In this document: positions 14,786 through 22,649 of the stretch, in pieces | How positions within the stretch are numbered: the stretch's first letter is position 1 | Layout: each line of letters starts with the position of its first letter | Source of the DNA: Hamadaea sp013361475 | Lineage (GTDB): Bacteria > Actinomycetota > Actinomycetes > Mycobacteriales > Micromonosporaceae | Assembly (NCBI RefSeq): GCF_040654195.1 | Contig: NZ_JBFAHM010000002.1 | Location: 186,001 to 250,000 of the forward strand | Direction: 5' to 3' | Length of the DNA: 64,000 bases | Program-made: the position numbers and the translations under genes | The notes under the pieces: generated by a model | Seen by the model: only the letters and a program-made list of their open reading frames with translations | Told to the model about the DNA's origin: nothing | The model's database searches: none

Positions 14786-16077
14786 GCGGTAAGTGCCTCC
14801 ATTTGCGATTTCGCGGTGGCCAGCGCGTCCTTCGGGCTGGCCTTGCCGATGAGCGCGGACTGGACCGCGTTGGCGAGCGCGGTCTCGATCTGCGCGAACT
14901 TGGGATAGATCCAGAACGGGTCCGGCGTGGAGTGCGCGCCGATGGCGCTGGTGAACGCCGAGATGAAGGCATCGGCCTTCACCTCCGAGCTGGCCAGCCC
15001 GGCGGTGGTGGTGGGCGGGACGCCCGCGCCCTTGAACCACTGCGTCGTGTAGGTCGGGTCGCTGGTGATCGCCGTGACGAACTTGGCCGCGGCGGCCGAG
15101 CTGTCGCCCTGCAGGACGGCCAGCGCATGCCCCCAGGCGAGGTGTCGTGACTGATCGCCGGACGCCTTGACCGGCCGGGAAATCGGCAGCAGCTTGTCGC
15201 CGAGCGTCTTGTCGGTCGACGCCTTGGTGACCGCGCCACGACCGGCGACCGCGTCCTCGTAGTAGCCGACCTTGCCCTGGGCGAACAGCGCCCGCGCGTC
15301 GAACCGGTTGACGTCCGGCGCGATGAGCTTCTCGTCGTACAGCTTCTTGTACCAGGTCAGCGCCTCGACGCTGGCGTCGTCGCCGACGGTGATCTTGCCG
15401 TTGTCCACGACCGGGGAGCCGAAGACCCACATCCACGGGATGAAGTCCTTGAGCTGGTCCACCTTGGTCATCGCGGCCCACGGGACCACGCCGCCGCCGA
15501 GGCCCTTGAGAGCGCGCAGGGCGTTCTCGAAGTCGGCGATCGTCGTGGGCGCCTGGGTGATCCCGGCCCGGTCGAGCAGCTCCTTGTTGCCGATCAGGCC
15601 GATGCCGGCGGTGGTCCACGGCAGGCCGTACTGCTTGCCGTTCGCCTTCGCGATGCCGAGTGCCGCGTCGGTGTAGCCGCCCTTGCCCGCGATCGGTCCC
15701 AGGTCGACGAGCTTGCCGGTGGCGGCGAGGGTGGCCAGCCAGGCGACGTCGGTCTGGATCACGCCGGTGAGCGTGCCGCCGCGTACCTGGAGCAGCAGCT
15801 GGTTGAGGTAGTCGTTGTAGGGATACGACGCGGTGGTCACCTTCGCCCCGGCGCTGCCGGCGTACGCGTTGACCATGGTCGTCAGAACGTCCTTGGTGGA
15901 TGCCTCGTTCAGCGACCACGCGGTGAAGCTGAAGTCCTTGACGCCGTTGTCGGCGAACGGATCGCCGGACGACGTGGACGGACCGCTGGTGCCGGGGGCG
16001 CAGGCGCCGAGGACGGCGGCTCCCGCGGCGAGCCCGAAAAGCTTGCCGACGCTGCGGCGAGAATACGTGTGGGACAT
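14782..16077 (-). CDS. ABC sugar transporter, substrate-binding lipoprotein
   Basis: A 431-residue family-1 type solute-binding protein. The N-terminus SRRSVGKLFGLAAGAAVLGAC has a twin-Arg-like start and a lipobox (LGAC), so it is anchored outside the membrane. The body is typical for oligosaccharide or uronate importers (YGLPWTTAGIGLIGNKELLDRAG; FAQGKVGYYEDAVAG). It is followed by two MalG/MalF-type permease genes upstream on the same strand. No ATPase gene is present, so a shared MsiK-like ATPase elsewhere must drive it, as is common in actinobacteria. Confidence 0.92.
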   Translation of the reverse strand: MSHTYSRRSVGKLFGLAAGAAVLGACAPGTSGPSTSSGDPFADNGVKDFSFTAWSLNEASTKDVLTTMVNAYAGSAGAKVTTASYPYNDYLNQLLLQVRGGTLTGVIQTDVAWLATLAATGKLVDLGPIAGKGGYTDAALGIAKANGKQYGLPWTTAGIGLIGNKELLDRAGITQAPTTIADFENALRALKGLGGGVVPWAAMTKVDQLKDFIPWMWVFGSPVVDNGKITVGDDASVEALTWYKKLYDEKLIAPDVNRFDARALFAQGKVGYYEDAVAGRGAVTKASTDKTLGDKLLPISRPVKASGDQSRHLAWGHALAVLQGDSSAAAAKFVTAITSDPTYTTQWFKGAGVPPTTTAGLASSEVKADAFISAFTSAIGAHSTPDPFWIYPKFAQIETALANAVQSALIGKASPKDALATAKSQMEALTA

Positions 16078-16103
16078 CGCGTACTCCTGGAGGGTGAGGA
16101 GGG

Positions 16104-16961
16104 TCAGCCCTTGACCGCGCCGCTGACGAGCCCGGCGACGAGGTAGCGCTGCAGAATGACGAATCCGCCGACGACCGGGAGCGAGACCACCAGCGAGGCG
16201 GCCATCAGGTCGGGCCAGGCGGCCTGGAATTCCCCGAGATACGTGTTGACCAGGCCGGGCGGCAGAGTCTGCTTGTCCGGACCGGCGAGGGTGAGGGCGA
16301 AGATGAAGTCGTTCCAGCCGCGGATGAACGCGAACAGGCCGGTGGCGACGAGGCCGGGCAGGCTGACCGGCAACAGGATGCGGTGAATGACGCTGCCCTG
16401 GCCCGCCCCGTCCACCTTGGCCGCCTCCAGCAGCTCGTCGGGGATCGTGTCGAAGAACCCCTTGAGCATCCAGACGCACAGCGGCAGCGTGAACGTGGTG
16501 AACGACAGGACCAGCGCCAGGTAGGAGTTGAGCATTCCGAACGCGCTGAACAGCAGGTAGAGCGTGATGAGCAGGAGCGCTTGCGGGAACATCTGCGAGG
16601 CCAGGATCAGCGACATCAGTGATCGGCGGCCCCGGTAGCGGAACTTGCTGAACGAGTACGCCGTGTACGCCGACACGAGCACCGTCAGCACGGCGGTCAG
16701 CGACGACACGATCAGGGAGTTGACCAGGTACCGGCCGAGCACCGGGTTGTCGGCCAGGTTGGCGAAGTGCTCGAAGGTGACCGTACGCGGCCACAACCGG
16801 GGCGGGAACCGGAAGGCGTCGCCGCTGGGCGTCAGCGCGGTGACGATCAGCCAGTACACCGGCCCGAAGGCGAACAGCCCGATGACCAGGACGGCCGCCA
16901 TCGCCAGCCACGGCCGGGGTCTGCGAGGTTTCCGGGGCGCTGTCACCGTGAGAGTCGTCAT
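16104..16961 (-). CDS. ABC sugar transporter permease, MalG type
   Basis: 285 residues, six hydrophobic segments. The ATPase-docking EAA loop reads EAAKVDGAGQGSVIHRILLP. It is the second permease of the importer and overlaps its partner gene by 4 nt (ATGA). The end SGAVKG is typical of MalG-like proteins. Confidence 0.92.
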   Translation of the reverse strand: MTTLTVTAPRKPRRPRPWLAMAAVLVIGLFAFGPVYWLIVTALTPSGDAFRFPPRLWPRTVTFEHFANLADNPVLGRYLVNSLIVSSLTAVLTVLVSAYTAYSFSKFRYRGRRSLMSLILASQMFPQALLLITLYLLFSAFGMLNSYLALVLSFTTFTLPLCVWMLKGFFDTIPDELLEAAKVDGAGQGSVIHRILLPVSLPGLVATGLFAFIRGWNDFIFALTLAGPDKQTLPPGLVNTYLGEFQAAWPDLMAASLVVSLPVVGGFVILQRYLVAGLVSGAVKG

Positions 16962-17953
16962 CGCTTCTCCTCCCGCTCGGCGAGGCGTACGTAGCCGACG
17001 ACCAAGACGAGCAGCAGGAGCAGCCACAACGCGCCGAGCGCACCGGCTCGGCCGAGGTCGAAGCCCTTGAACGCGGTCTCGTAGACGGCCACGGCGAAGG
17101 TGGTCGTGGCGCCGGCCGGGCCGCCGCCGGTGAGCACGTAGATCATGTCGAAGTGCTGGAAGTTCCAGATGACTTCGAGCAGCACGACGATGCCGATGAT
17201 GCCGCGCAGGTGCGGCAGGGTGATGTGCCAGAAGCGGCGCAGCGTGCCCGCGCCGTCCATGGCGGCCGCCTCGTGCAGGGTGGCCGGGACGGTCTGCAGC
17301 CCGGCGAGCAGCATCACCATGATCCAGGGGAAGCTGGCCCAGGTCTTGGCCACGATGACGGCCGCCATCGCGGTCGTCGGATCGCCGAGCCAGCTGACCG
17401 GCGCGTCGATCAGCCCCAGCTGCACCAGTACGCCGTTGAGCAGCCCGTAGTTGGCGTTGAAGATCCACAGCCAGGCGAATGAGACGACGACCCCCGGGAT
17501 CACCCACGGGAACAGGAACGCGCCCCGGAGGACCGCGCGGCCGGGCAGACGGGTGTTCAACGCCAGCGCCAGGGCGAAGCCGAGGATGAACGGGCAGGCG
17601 GTGCTGAAGACGGTGAAGACCAGAGTGTTGCGCAGCACCGGCCAGAACTGGTCGTCCAGCACGTGCCGGAAGTTGTCCAGGCCGACGAAGCTGCGCCCGG
17701 GGATGACGAGACTCTGCTGGAACAGGCTCGTCGTCAGCGACCCGATCAGCGGGTAGAGCACGATCGCGGCGAACAGCACGACCGCGGGCAGCGTCAGCAG
17801 GAACCCGAAGGTCCGGTCCGACAGATGCCGCCCGTGCTTCGGGGGGACTGGGCGCGGGCCGTTCGCCTTATCCGGGATATCGCGGTCCCCGCCCGCCGGG
17901 AGGGGACGCTTTCCCGGATGACGCGCGGAAGAAGTAGCGGAAGACGCGGTCAT
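16958..17953 (-). CDS. ABC sugar transporter permease, MalF type
   Basis: 331 residues with a long polar N-terminal tail and six membrane segments. EAA loop: HEAAAMDGAGTLRRFWHITLP. Together with the MalG-type protein it forms the importer channel. Its ATG overlaps the iclR stop by 4 nt, so regulator and transporter are translated as one unit. Confidence 0.92.
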   Translation of the reverse strand: MTASSATSSARHPGKRPLPAGGDRDIPDKANGPRPVPPKHGRHLSDRTFGFLLTLPAVVLFAAIVLYPLIGSLTTSLFQQSLVIPGRSFVGLDNFRHVLDDQFWPVLRNTLVFTVFSTACPFILGFALALALNTRLPGRAVLRGAFLFPWVIPGVVVSFAWLWIFNANYGLLNGVLVQLGLIDAPVSWLGDPTTAMAAVIVAKTWASFPWIMVMLLAGLQTVPATLHEAAAMDGAGTLRRFWHITLPHLRGIIGIVVLLEVIWNFQHFDMIYVLTGGGPAGATTTFAVAVYETAFKGFDLGRAGALGALWLLLLLVLVVGYVRLAEREEKR

Positions 17954-18750
17954 TCCACTACCACCGATTGCAGCGGTACCCGGGCCGGCCCGTGGTAGCC
18001 GAGCCCGATGCTGATCGAGTCGGCTGCCTCGATGACAGCGCTGGCCAGTGTGGCTTCCCGGTTCGGCAGGTCGATCGCCGACAGCGGCCCGGACACCGAC
18101 AGCCCGGCCACCACCGCGCCGGATCCGTCGCGGATCGGCGCGGCTACGCAGGCCCGCCCGAGCGCGAGTTCCTCGACCTCGGTGGCGTACCCCCGGGCGA
18201 CGGCGGCGGCGATCGCGTCGTCGAGCTTGTCGTGCGTGACGATCGTACGCGGCGTGTACGCCGGGAGGTCCTCCAGCAGCACCCGCCGCTCGGTCGAACT
18301 CAGCCCGGATAGCAGTGCCTTGCCCAGCCCGGTGGCGTGGAGCGGATTACGCTGCCCGGCCAGCACGAACGGGCGCGGCGCGAGCCGGCCTTCGAAGTTG
18401 AGCAGGTAGAACAGCTCGTCGCCGCGGCGTACCGCGACGTTGGCGCCCAGGCCCAGCTCGGCGGCGAGGTTCTGGGCGACCTGCCGGGCCTCGCGGTGCA
18501 CGGGGTGGCTGTTGAGGACCGCGCCACCGAACGACACCATGTCCAGCCCCAGCCGGTAGAGGCCGCTGACCGGGTCACGGTCGACGAATCCGGCCGCCTC
18601 CAGGGTCTGCAGCAGCCGGCTCGCGGTCGACAGCGACAGCCCCACCGCACTGGCGACGTCGGATACCCGCAGCTCCGGGCGGCCGGCGGTGAAGACGCGC
18701 AGCACGCCGAGCGCTCGTTCGACGCTCTGGGTGCCGGTTTCCGAAGCCAT
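17950..18750 (-). CDS. IclR-family regulator of the sugar locus
   Basis: 266 residues: N-terminal winged helix (VERALGVLRVFTAG; GLSLSTASRLLQTLEAAGFV) and an IclR effector domain (NVAVRRGDELFYLLN; HATGLGKALLSGL; YATEVEELALGRACVAAPI). The ATG at 18750 is preceded by GAGGGTGGAA. IclR proteins of this kind sense sugar acids such as KDG. It is divergent from the catabolic operon and probably represses both directions from the shared 89-nt gap. Confidence 0.92.
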   Translation of the reverse strand: MASETGTQSVERALGVLRVFTAGRPELRVSDVASAVGLSLSTASRLLQTLEAAGFVDRDPVSGLYRLGLDMVSFGGAVLNSHPVHREARQVAQNLAAELGLGANVAVRRGDELFYLLNFEGRLAPRPFVLAGQRNPLHATGLGKALLSGLSSTERRVLLEDLPAYTPRTIVTHDKLDDAIAAAVARGYATEVEELALGRACVAAPIRDGSGAVVAGLSVSGPLSAIDLPNREATLASAVIEAADSISIGLGYHGPARVPLQSVVVE

Positions 18751-18773
18751 CGGGTTCCACCCTCTCTGGATTT

Positions 18774-18814
18774 CGCTTGCGTGATACGGCAAGATATCCC
18801 GCATGTTGCAAGCG
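18774..18814. promoter_or_regulatory. Divergent control region with IclR-type inverted repeats
   Basis: CGCTTGC (18774-18780) pairs with GCAAGCG (18808-18814), and within it TTGC (18777-18780) pairs with GCAA (18789-18792) at 8-nt spacing. AT-rich GATATC lies between. The nested repeats sit midway between iclR and the dehydratase gene and could control both promoters. Confidence 0.55.
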
Positions 18815-18839
18815 GTCAACCAGTGAACGGGAGAAGCTT

Positions 18840-19988
18840 GTGAAAGTAGTGGCCCTAGAGTCCTATGTCGTCAAGCTCCGCCCACCGGAGGCGTATCTCG
18901 GGGCGCGCCCAGCGTCCGCGAACAAGGACGACTACTACGTCCGGCCGCCCTGGCGCAGCCTCTACTCCGACCGCTTCGAAACCCTGATCGTGCAAGTGAT
19001 CTGCGACGACGGCACCATCGGCTGGGGTGAGGCGCTGGCCCCGGTCGCACCCGAGATCGCGCAAGCGGTCGTGGACCGCCTCGTGGCTCCTGTCCTGATC
19101 GGACGCGACCCGCGACGCGTACGCCCGTTGTGGACCACACTGACCGGGCTCATGCGCGAACGCGGTCACCTCGGCGGCCACCAGGCCGACGCGTTGGCCG
19201 CCGTCGACATCGCCCTCTGGGACATCGCGGGCAAGGCATACGGCGTACCGGTGCACGCGCTGCTCGGCGGGGCGTACCGGGACGAGATCCCCACCTACGT
19301 CTCCGGGCTGCCCCGCCCCACCGACGGCGAACGGGCCGAACTGGCCCGCGAGTGGGTGTCGAAGGGCGTACGCGCGATCAAACTGCACCTCGGCCACGGC
19401 GTCGACGAAGACCTCGCCACGGTCGACGCGGTCCAGAACACCCACCCGGACCTCAAAGTGGCCGTCGACGCGCACTGGGCGTACGACCTGGCCGACGCGC
19501 TGCGGCTCGGCCAGGGACTGGACGGGCGAGGCGCGTGGTTCCTCGAAGCGCCCCTGGTCCCCGAGGACCTCACCGCCCACCGGGAACTCGCCGCCGCACT
19601 GCGCACCCCGGTCGCCGTCGGCGAGGCGATGCGGCATCGGTTCGAGTTCCGCGCCTGGCTCGAAGCCCGCGCCGTCGACCTGTGTCAGCCAGACGTCGGG
19701 CGTACCGGGATCACCGAGGCCATGGCGATCGCCGAGATCGCGGCGGCACACCACATTCCCGTCGCGCCGCACCACTCCGTCGGCCTCGGTGTCGCCGTCG
19801 CCGCCGGCCTGCACGTCAGCGCCGCGATCGAGGCGATGCCCGCGTTCGAGTTCCAGCCCACCACCATGACGGTCGCCAACCGCGTCCTCACCGGCCCGCT
19901 GCTCGGCGGCCCGGTGAGCTTCGCCCTGCCCCAGACCCCCGGCCTCGGCGTCGAGGTCGACCCCGCCACCCTTCAGGAGGAAGCATGA
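18840..19988 (+). CDS. Enolase-superfamily sugar acid dehydratase (mandelate racemase-like)
   Basis: 382 residues from the GTG at 18840 (GGGAGAAG upstream). Metal ligands are visible as VDAHWAY (Asp), WFLEAPL (Glu) and GEAMRHR (Glu), and the base pair as QPDVGRTG (Asp) with APHHSVG (His). The usual KxK on strand 2 reads IKLHLGH, that is K-x-H. Members dehydrate aldonates or aldarates to 2-keto-3-deoxy acids, or open anhydro-galactonate as cycloisomerases. It heads a four-gene operon with 4-nt overlaps throughout. Exact substrate unknown. Confidence 0.88.
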   Translation: MKVVALESYVVKLRPPEAYLGARPASANKDDYYVRPPWRSLYSDRFETLIVQVICDDGTIGWGEALAPVAPEIAQAVVDRLVAPVLIGRDPRRVRPLWTTLTGLMRERGHLGGHQADALAAVDIALWDIAGKAYGVPVHALLGGAYRDEIPTYVSGLPRPTDGERAELAREWVSKGVRAIKLHLGHGVDEDLATVDAVQNTHPDLKVAVDAHWAYDLADALRLGQGLDGRGAWFLEAPLVPEDLTAHRELAAALRTPVAVGEAMRHRFEFRAWLEARAVDLCQPDVGRTGITEAMAIAEIAAAHHIPVAPHHSVGLGVAVAAGLHVSAAIEAMPAFEFQPTTMTVANRVLTGPLLGGPVSFALPQTPGLGVEVDPATLQEEA

Positions 19989-20884
19989 CCCGCTCGTCCG
20001 ACGTCCGCGGCTTGATCCCGGTGCTGGCCACGCCGTTCACCGCCACCGGCGACCTCGACGCCGCGTCGCTGAACAGGCTGGTCGAGTTCCAGATCACCGC
20101 CGGCGTGGACGGGGTCGCCGTGTTCGGCTTCGCCAGCGAGGGGTTCTCCCTCACCGCCGCCGACCGCAAGGAGATCCTGCGTACCGTCACTGCCGCCGCC
20201 GGTCCCGACCTGCCGGTCGTCGCCGGAGTCGCCGCCACCGGCACCCAGGAGGCGATCGACCAGGTCCGGGCGGCCGCCGACAACGGCGCCAGCGTCGTGA
20301 TGGTCGTGCCGCCGTTCATGGTCAAGCCCGGCCCGGCGCAGCTGGTCGACTTCTACGGCCGTGTAGCCGCCGAAGGCGGTCTGCCCGTCATGATCCAGGA
20401 CGCCCCCGGCTCCACCGGTGTCACGATGCCCGTGCCGCTGATCGCCGAACTGTCCAAGCTCGACGGCGTCGACTCGGTCAAGATCGAGCCACAGCCGACC
20501 ACGCCGAAGGTGGGCGCGATCCGCGAGGCGACCGCCCCCGACTTCGTGGTCCTCGGCGGGCAGAACGCGCTGTTCGTCCTGGAGGAATACGCCCGCGGGG
20601 CCGAGGGCACGATGCCCGCCTGCGAGTTCCCCGACCTGCTCGCGCCGGTGCTGCGCCAGTGGCAGGCCGGCCAGACGGCGGCGGCTCGCGGGTCCTTCGC
20701 CCGGCTGCTGCCGCTCATCCGCTTCGGGCTGCAGCCGGGCATCGCGTGGTCCATCCACAAGCATGTGCTGGTACGCCGAGAGCTGATCACGTCGTCGGCA
20801 GTCCGTCCACCGGCCGTCGACGCCGACGCCGCGACCCTGGCGTGGCTCGACGACATCCTCCGCGACCTGGGACTGATCGCATGA
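19985..20884 (+). CDS. DapA-family aldolase/dehydratase for keto-deoxy acids
   Basis: 299 residues of the DHDPS/NAL superfamily. The Schiff-base Lys is in DSVKIEPQP; the region where DapA has a catalytic Tyr reads MIQDAPGSTGV. This variant is common in non-DapA members acting on 2-keto-3-deoxy acids. AGGAGG precedes the ATG, which overlaps the dehydratase stop. It could cleave KDG-like acids directly, in parallel with the kinase/KDPG aldolase branch. Confidence 0.87.
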   Translation: MTRSSDVRGLIPVLATPFTATGDLDAASLNRLVEFQITAGVDGVAVFGFASEGFSLTAADRKEILRTVTAAAGPDLPVVAGVAATGTQEAIDQVRAAADNGASVVMVVPPFMVKPGPAQLVDFYGRVAAEGGLPVMIQDAPGSTGVTMPVPLIAELSKLDGVDSVKIEPQPTTPKVGAIREATAPDFVVLGGQNALFVLEEYARGAEGTMPACEFPDLLAPVLRQWQAGQTAAARGSFARLLPLIRFGLQPGIAWSIHKHVLVRRELITSSAVRPPAVDADAATLAWLDDILRDLGLIA

Positions 20885-21588
20885 CGGCGTCGGGTGTCCA
20901 GGGTCGGGGCGTCCTGCTCGTCGGGTCGAGTTCGCCGATCGGGCAGGCGATCCAGGCCCGGTTCGCCGGGGACACCGTCGTCGGCGTCGCCCTCGCCGAA
21001 CCGGCCGACCTGGTGGCCGACTGCTCGACCGAAGCCGGTGCCACGGCGGCGGTCCAGACGGTCGTCGACCGGGCGGGCTCGCTGGACGTCGTCGTCCTGG
21101 CCGCCGCGGTGATGCCGGTCGCGCCGATCACCACGACGACCGACGCCCAATGGCAGTCCGCCTTCGACGCCATCCTGGGCACCGCGTTCGCGGTATGCCG
21201 GGCGGCGCTGCCCATCCTGTCTCCCGGCGGTGCCATCGTCGCGGTCAGCTCGGTCAACGCCACTCTCGCCGCACCCGGGCTTCCGGCGTACGCGGCCGCG
21301 AAGGCCGGTCTCGAAGGCCTGGTGCGGCAGCTCGCCCTGGACTTCGGCCCCCGCGGCGTACGCGTGAACGCGGTCGCGCCGGGGCTGATCGACGACGGCT
21401 CCGACCCGGCGAAGGCGGCGGGTTATCCGCTCGGCCGGACCGGGCGGCCCGCCGAGGTCGCCGACGCCGTACACTTCCTGGCCGCCGCCGGTTTCGTGAC
21501 CGGGGCGGTACTGCCGGTCGACGGCGGGCTGTCGATCGCGTCCCCGGCGGCGTTCCTGCGCGACGACCTCAAGGCACGGTGGCTGTGA
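20881..21588 (+). CDS. Short-chain dehydrogenase/reductase
   Basis: 235 residues. NAD(P) site VLLVGSSSPIGQAI (GxxxxxG variant), catalytic Ser in AVSSVNAT, and YAAAK. Late motif VNAVAPGLIDDG and GAVLPVDGG are typical. In L-fucose- or rhamnose-type routes an SDR oxidises the 2-keto-3-deoxy acid to the diketo acid cut by an FAH-type enzyme; both enzyme types are present in this locus. Overlaps its neighbours by 4 nt on each side. Confidence 0.9.
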   Translation: MTASGVQGRGVLLVGSSSPIGQAIQARFAGDTVVGVALAEPADLVADCSTEAGATAAVQTVVDRAGSLDVVVLAAAVMPVAPITTTTDAQWQSAFDAILGTAFAVCRAALPILSPGGAIVAVSSVNATLAAPGLPAYAAAKAGLEGLVRQLALDFGPRGVRVNAVAPGLIDDGSDPAKAAGYPLGRTGRPAEVADAVHFLAAAGFVTGAVLPVDGGLSIASPAAFLRDDLKARWL

Positions 21589-22565
21589 ACGAAAACGACC
21601 CGGGGGGCTTCGACCTGATCGGCTTCGGCGAGGCCATGGTGCTCTTCCAGCCGGAGGGCGCCCTGCGATCGGCCGAGCGCACGACGGTCCACGTCGCCGG
21701 GGCCGAACTCAACCTGTGCGCTGCCGCCGCCCGCGCCGGGCTGCGGACGGCGTACTGCAGCCGGGTCGGGGCCGACCCGCTGGGGGAGAAAATCGTCGAC
21801 CACGCGGCGTCGTTCGGGATCGCGACCGACCTGGTGACCACCGACTACCAGCGGCCGACCGGGCTGTTCGTCAAAGACGTGCGGCCCGACGGCGTACGCC
21901 GTGTGCACTACTACCGGCGCGGCTCGGCCGCCTCCGCTCTGTCCGATGAGGACGCTCGCCGCGTGCTGGCGAGCCGGCCGCGTCTGGTGGCCGTCTCCGG
22001 CATCACGTCGGCGTTGAGCGACTCGGCCCGGGATGCCGTACGCACTCTGCTGACGCAGGCCCCGGCTTTCGGCGTACAAGTCGCTTATGATCCGAACCTT
22101 CGCCCAGCGCTCGGTGACCTGGACGCGCAGATCGCCGAGGCGCGCAGCCTGTTTCCGCACGTCTCCGTGCTGTTGATCGGCACCGACGAGGCCGAGCCCT
22201 TGTTCGGCACGGCGGAGCCGGAGGCGGTCTTCCGTGCGGCGCGGGCGGCCGGCGTGGCCGAGACCGTCCTCAAGGCCGGACCGGACGGCTGCTGGTACGC
22301 CGAGGGCGACGTTGCCACGCACCTGCCCAGCGCCGCGACCACCGTGGTCGATCCGGTCGGCGCGGGTGACGCCTTCGCCGGCGCCTACCTGGCCGGCCGA
22401 GTACGCGGCGCGACCCCTGCCGGTGCGGCCTGGCTGGCCGGGCAGTTCGCCGCCGCGATCGTCGCCCGGCCCGGCGACACCGACGGCCTCCCCGCACCTG
22501 CCGAGGCTGAGGCTCTCCTCGCCGCCGCCCTCACCACCCACCCTTCCGCGCGACTCCCCTCCTGA
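21585..22565 (+). CDS. PfkB-family kinase, probable 2-keto-3-deoxygluconate kinase
   Basis: 326 residues. Start motif LIGFGEAMVLFQPEG, substrate region HVAGAELNLCAAAARAG, and PfkB signature 2 DPVGAGDAFAGAYLAG with catalytic Asp. Pattern and neighbours match KDG kinases, which feed KDPG aldolase. The GTG at 21585 gives the GTGA overlap used in the rest of the operon; an alternative GTG at 21579 adds two residues. Confidence 0.88.
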   Translation: MNENDPGGFDLIGFGEAMVLFQPEGALRSAERTTVHVAGAELNLCAAAARAGLRTAYCSRVGADPLGEKIVDHAASFGIATDLVTTDYQRPTGLFVKDVRPDGVRRVHYYRRGSAASALSDEDARRVLASRPRLVAVSGITSALSDSARDAVRTLLTQAPAFGVQVAYDPNLRPALGDLDAQIAEARSLFPHVSVLLIGTDEAEPLFGTAEPEAVFRAARAAGVAETVLKAGPDGCWYAEGDVATHLPSAATTVVDPVGAGDAFAGAYLAGRVRGATPAGAAWLAGQFAAAIVARPGDTDGLPAPAEAEALLAAALTTHPSARLPS

Positions 22566-22574
22566 CGCGAAGGC

Positions 22575-22649
22575 GTGATCATCGCGTCAGCCATGCTGCT
22601 TCCCGCGCCGAAATGTCCGCTGAAACCGCATGGCTGACGCGATGATCAT
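22575..22649. repeat. 75-bp hairpin repeat, copy A
   Basis: Arms TGATCATCGCGTCAGCCATG and CATGGCTGACGCGATGATCA (20 bp, perfect) enclose a 33-nt loop with CTGCTT and CTGAAAC. It sits between convergent genes and its last base is the first base of the ABC-F stop codon complement. Copy B at 44423-44497 has the same length and compensating changes in the stem. It could terminate both genes. Confidence 0.85.

Noticed and set aside
19130..20884. Extended start for the DapA-type gene (about 290 extra codons)
   Set aside because: The extension is out of frame with, and overlaps, the dehydratase gene. The ATG at 19985 has AGGAGG and a 4-nt overlap.
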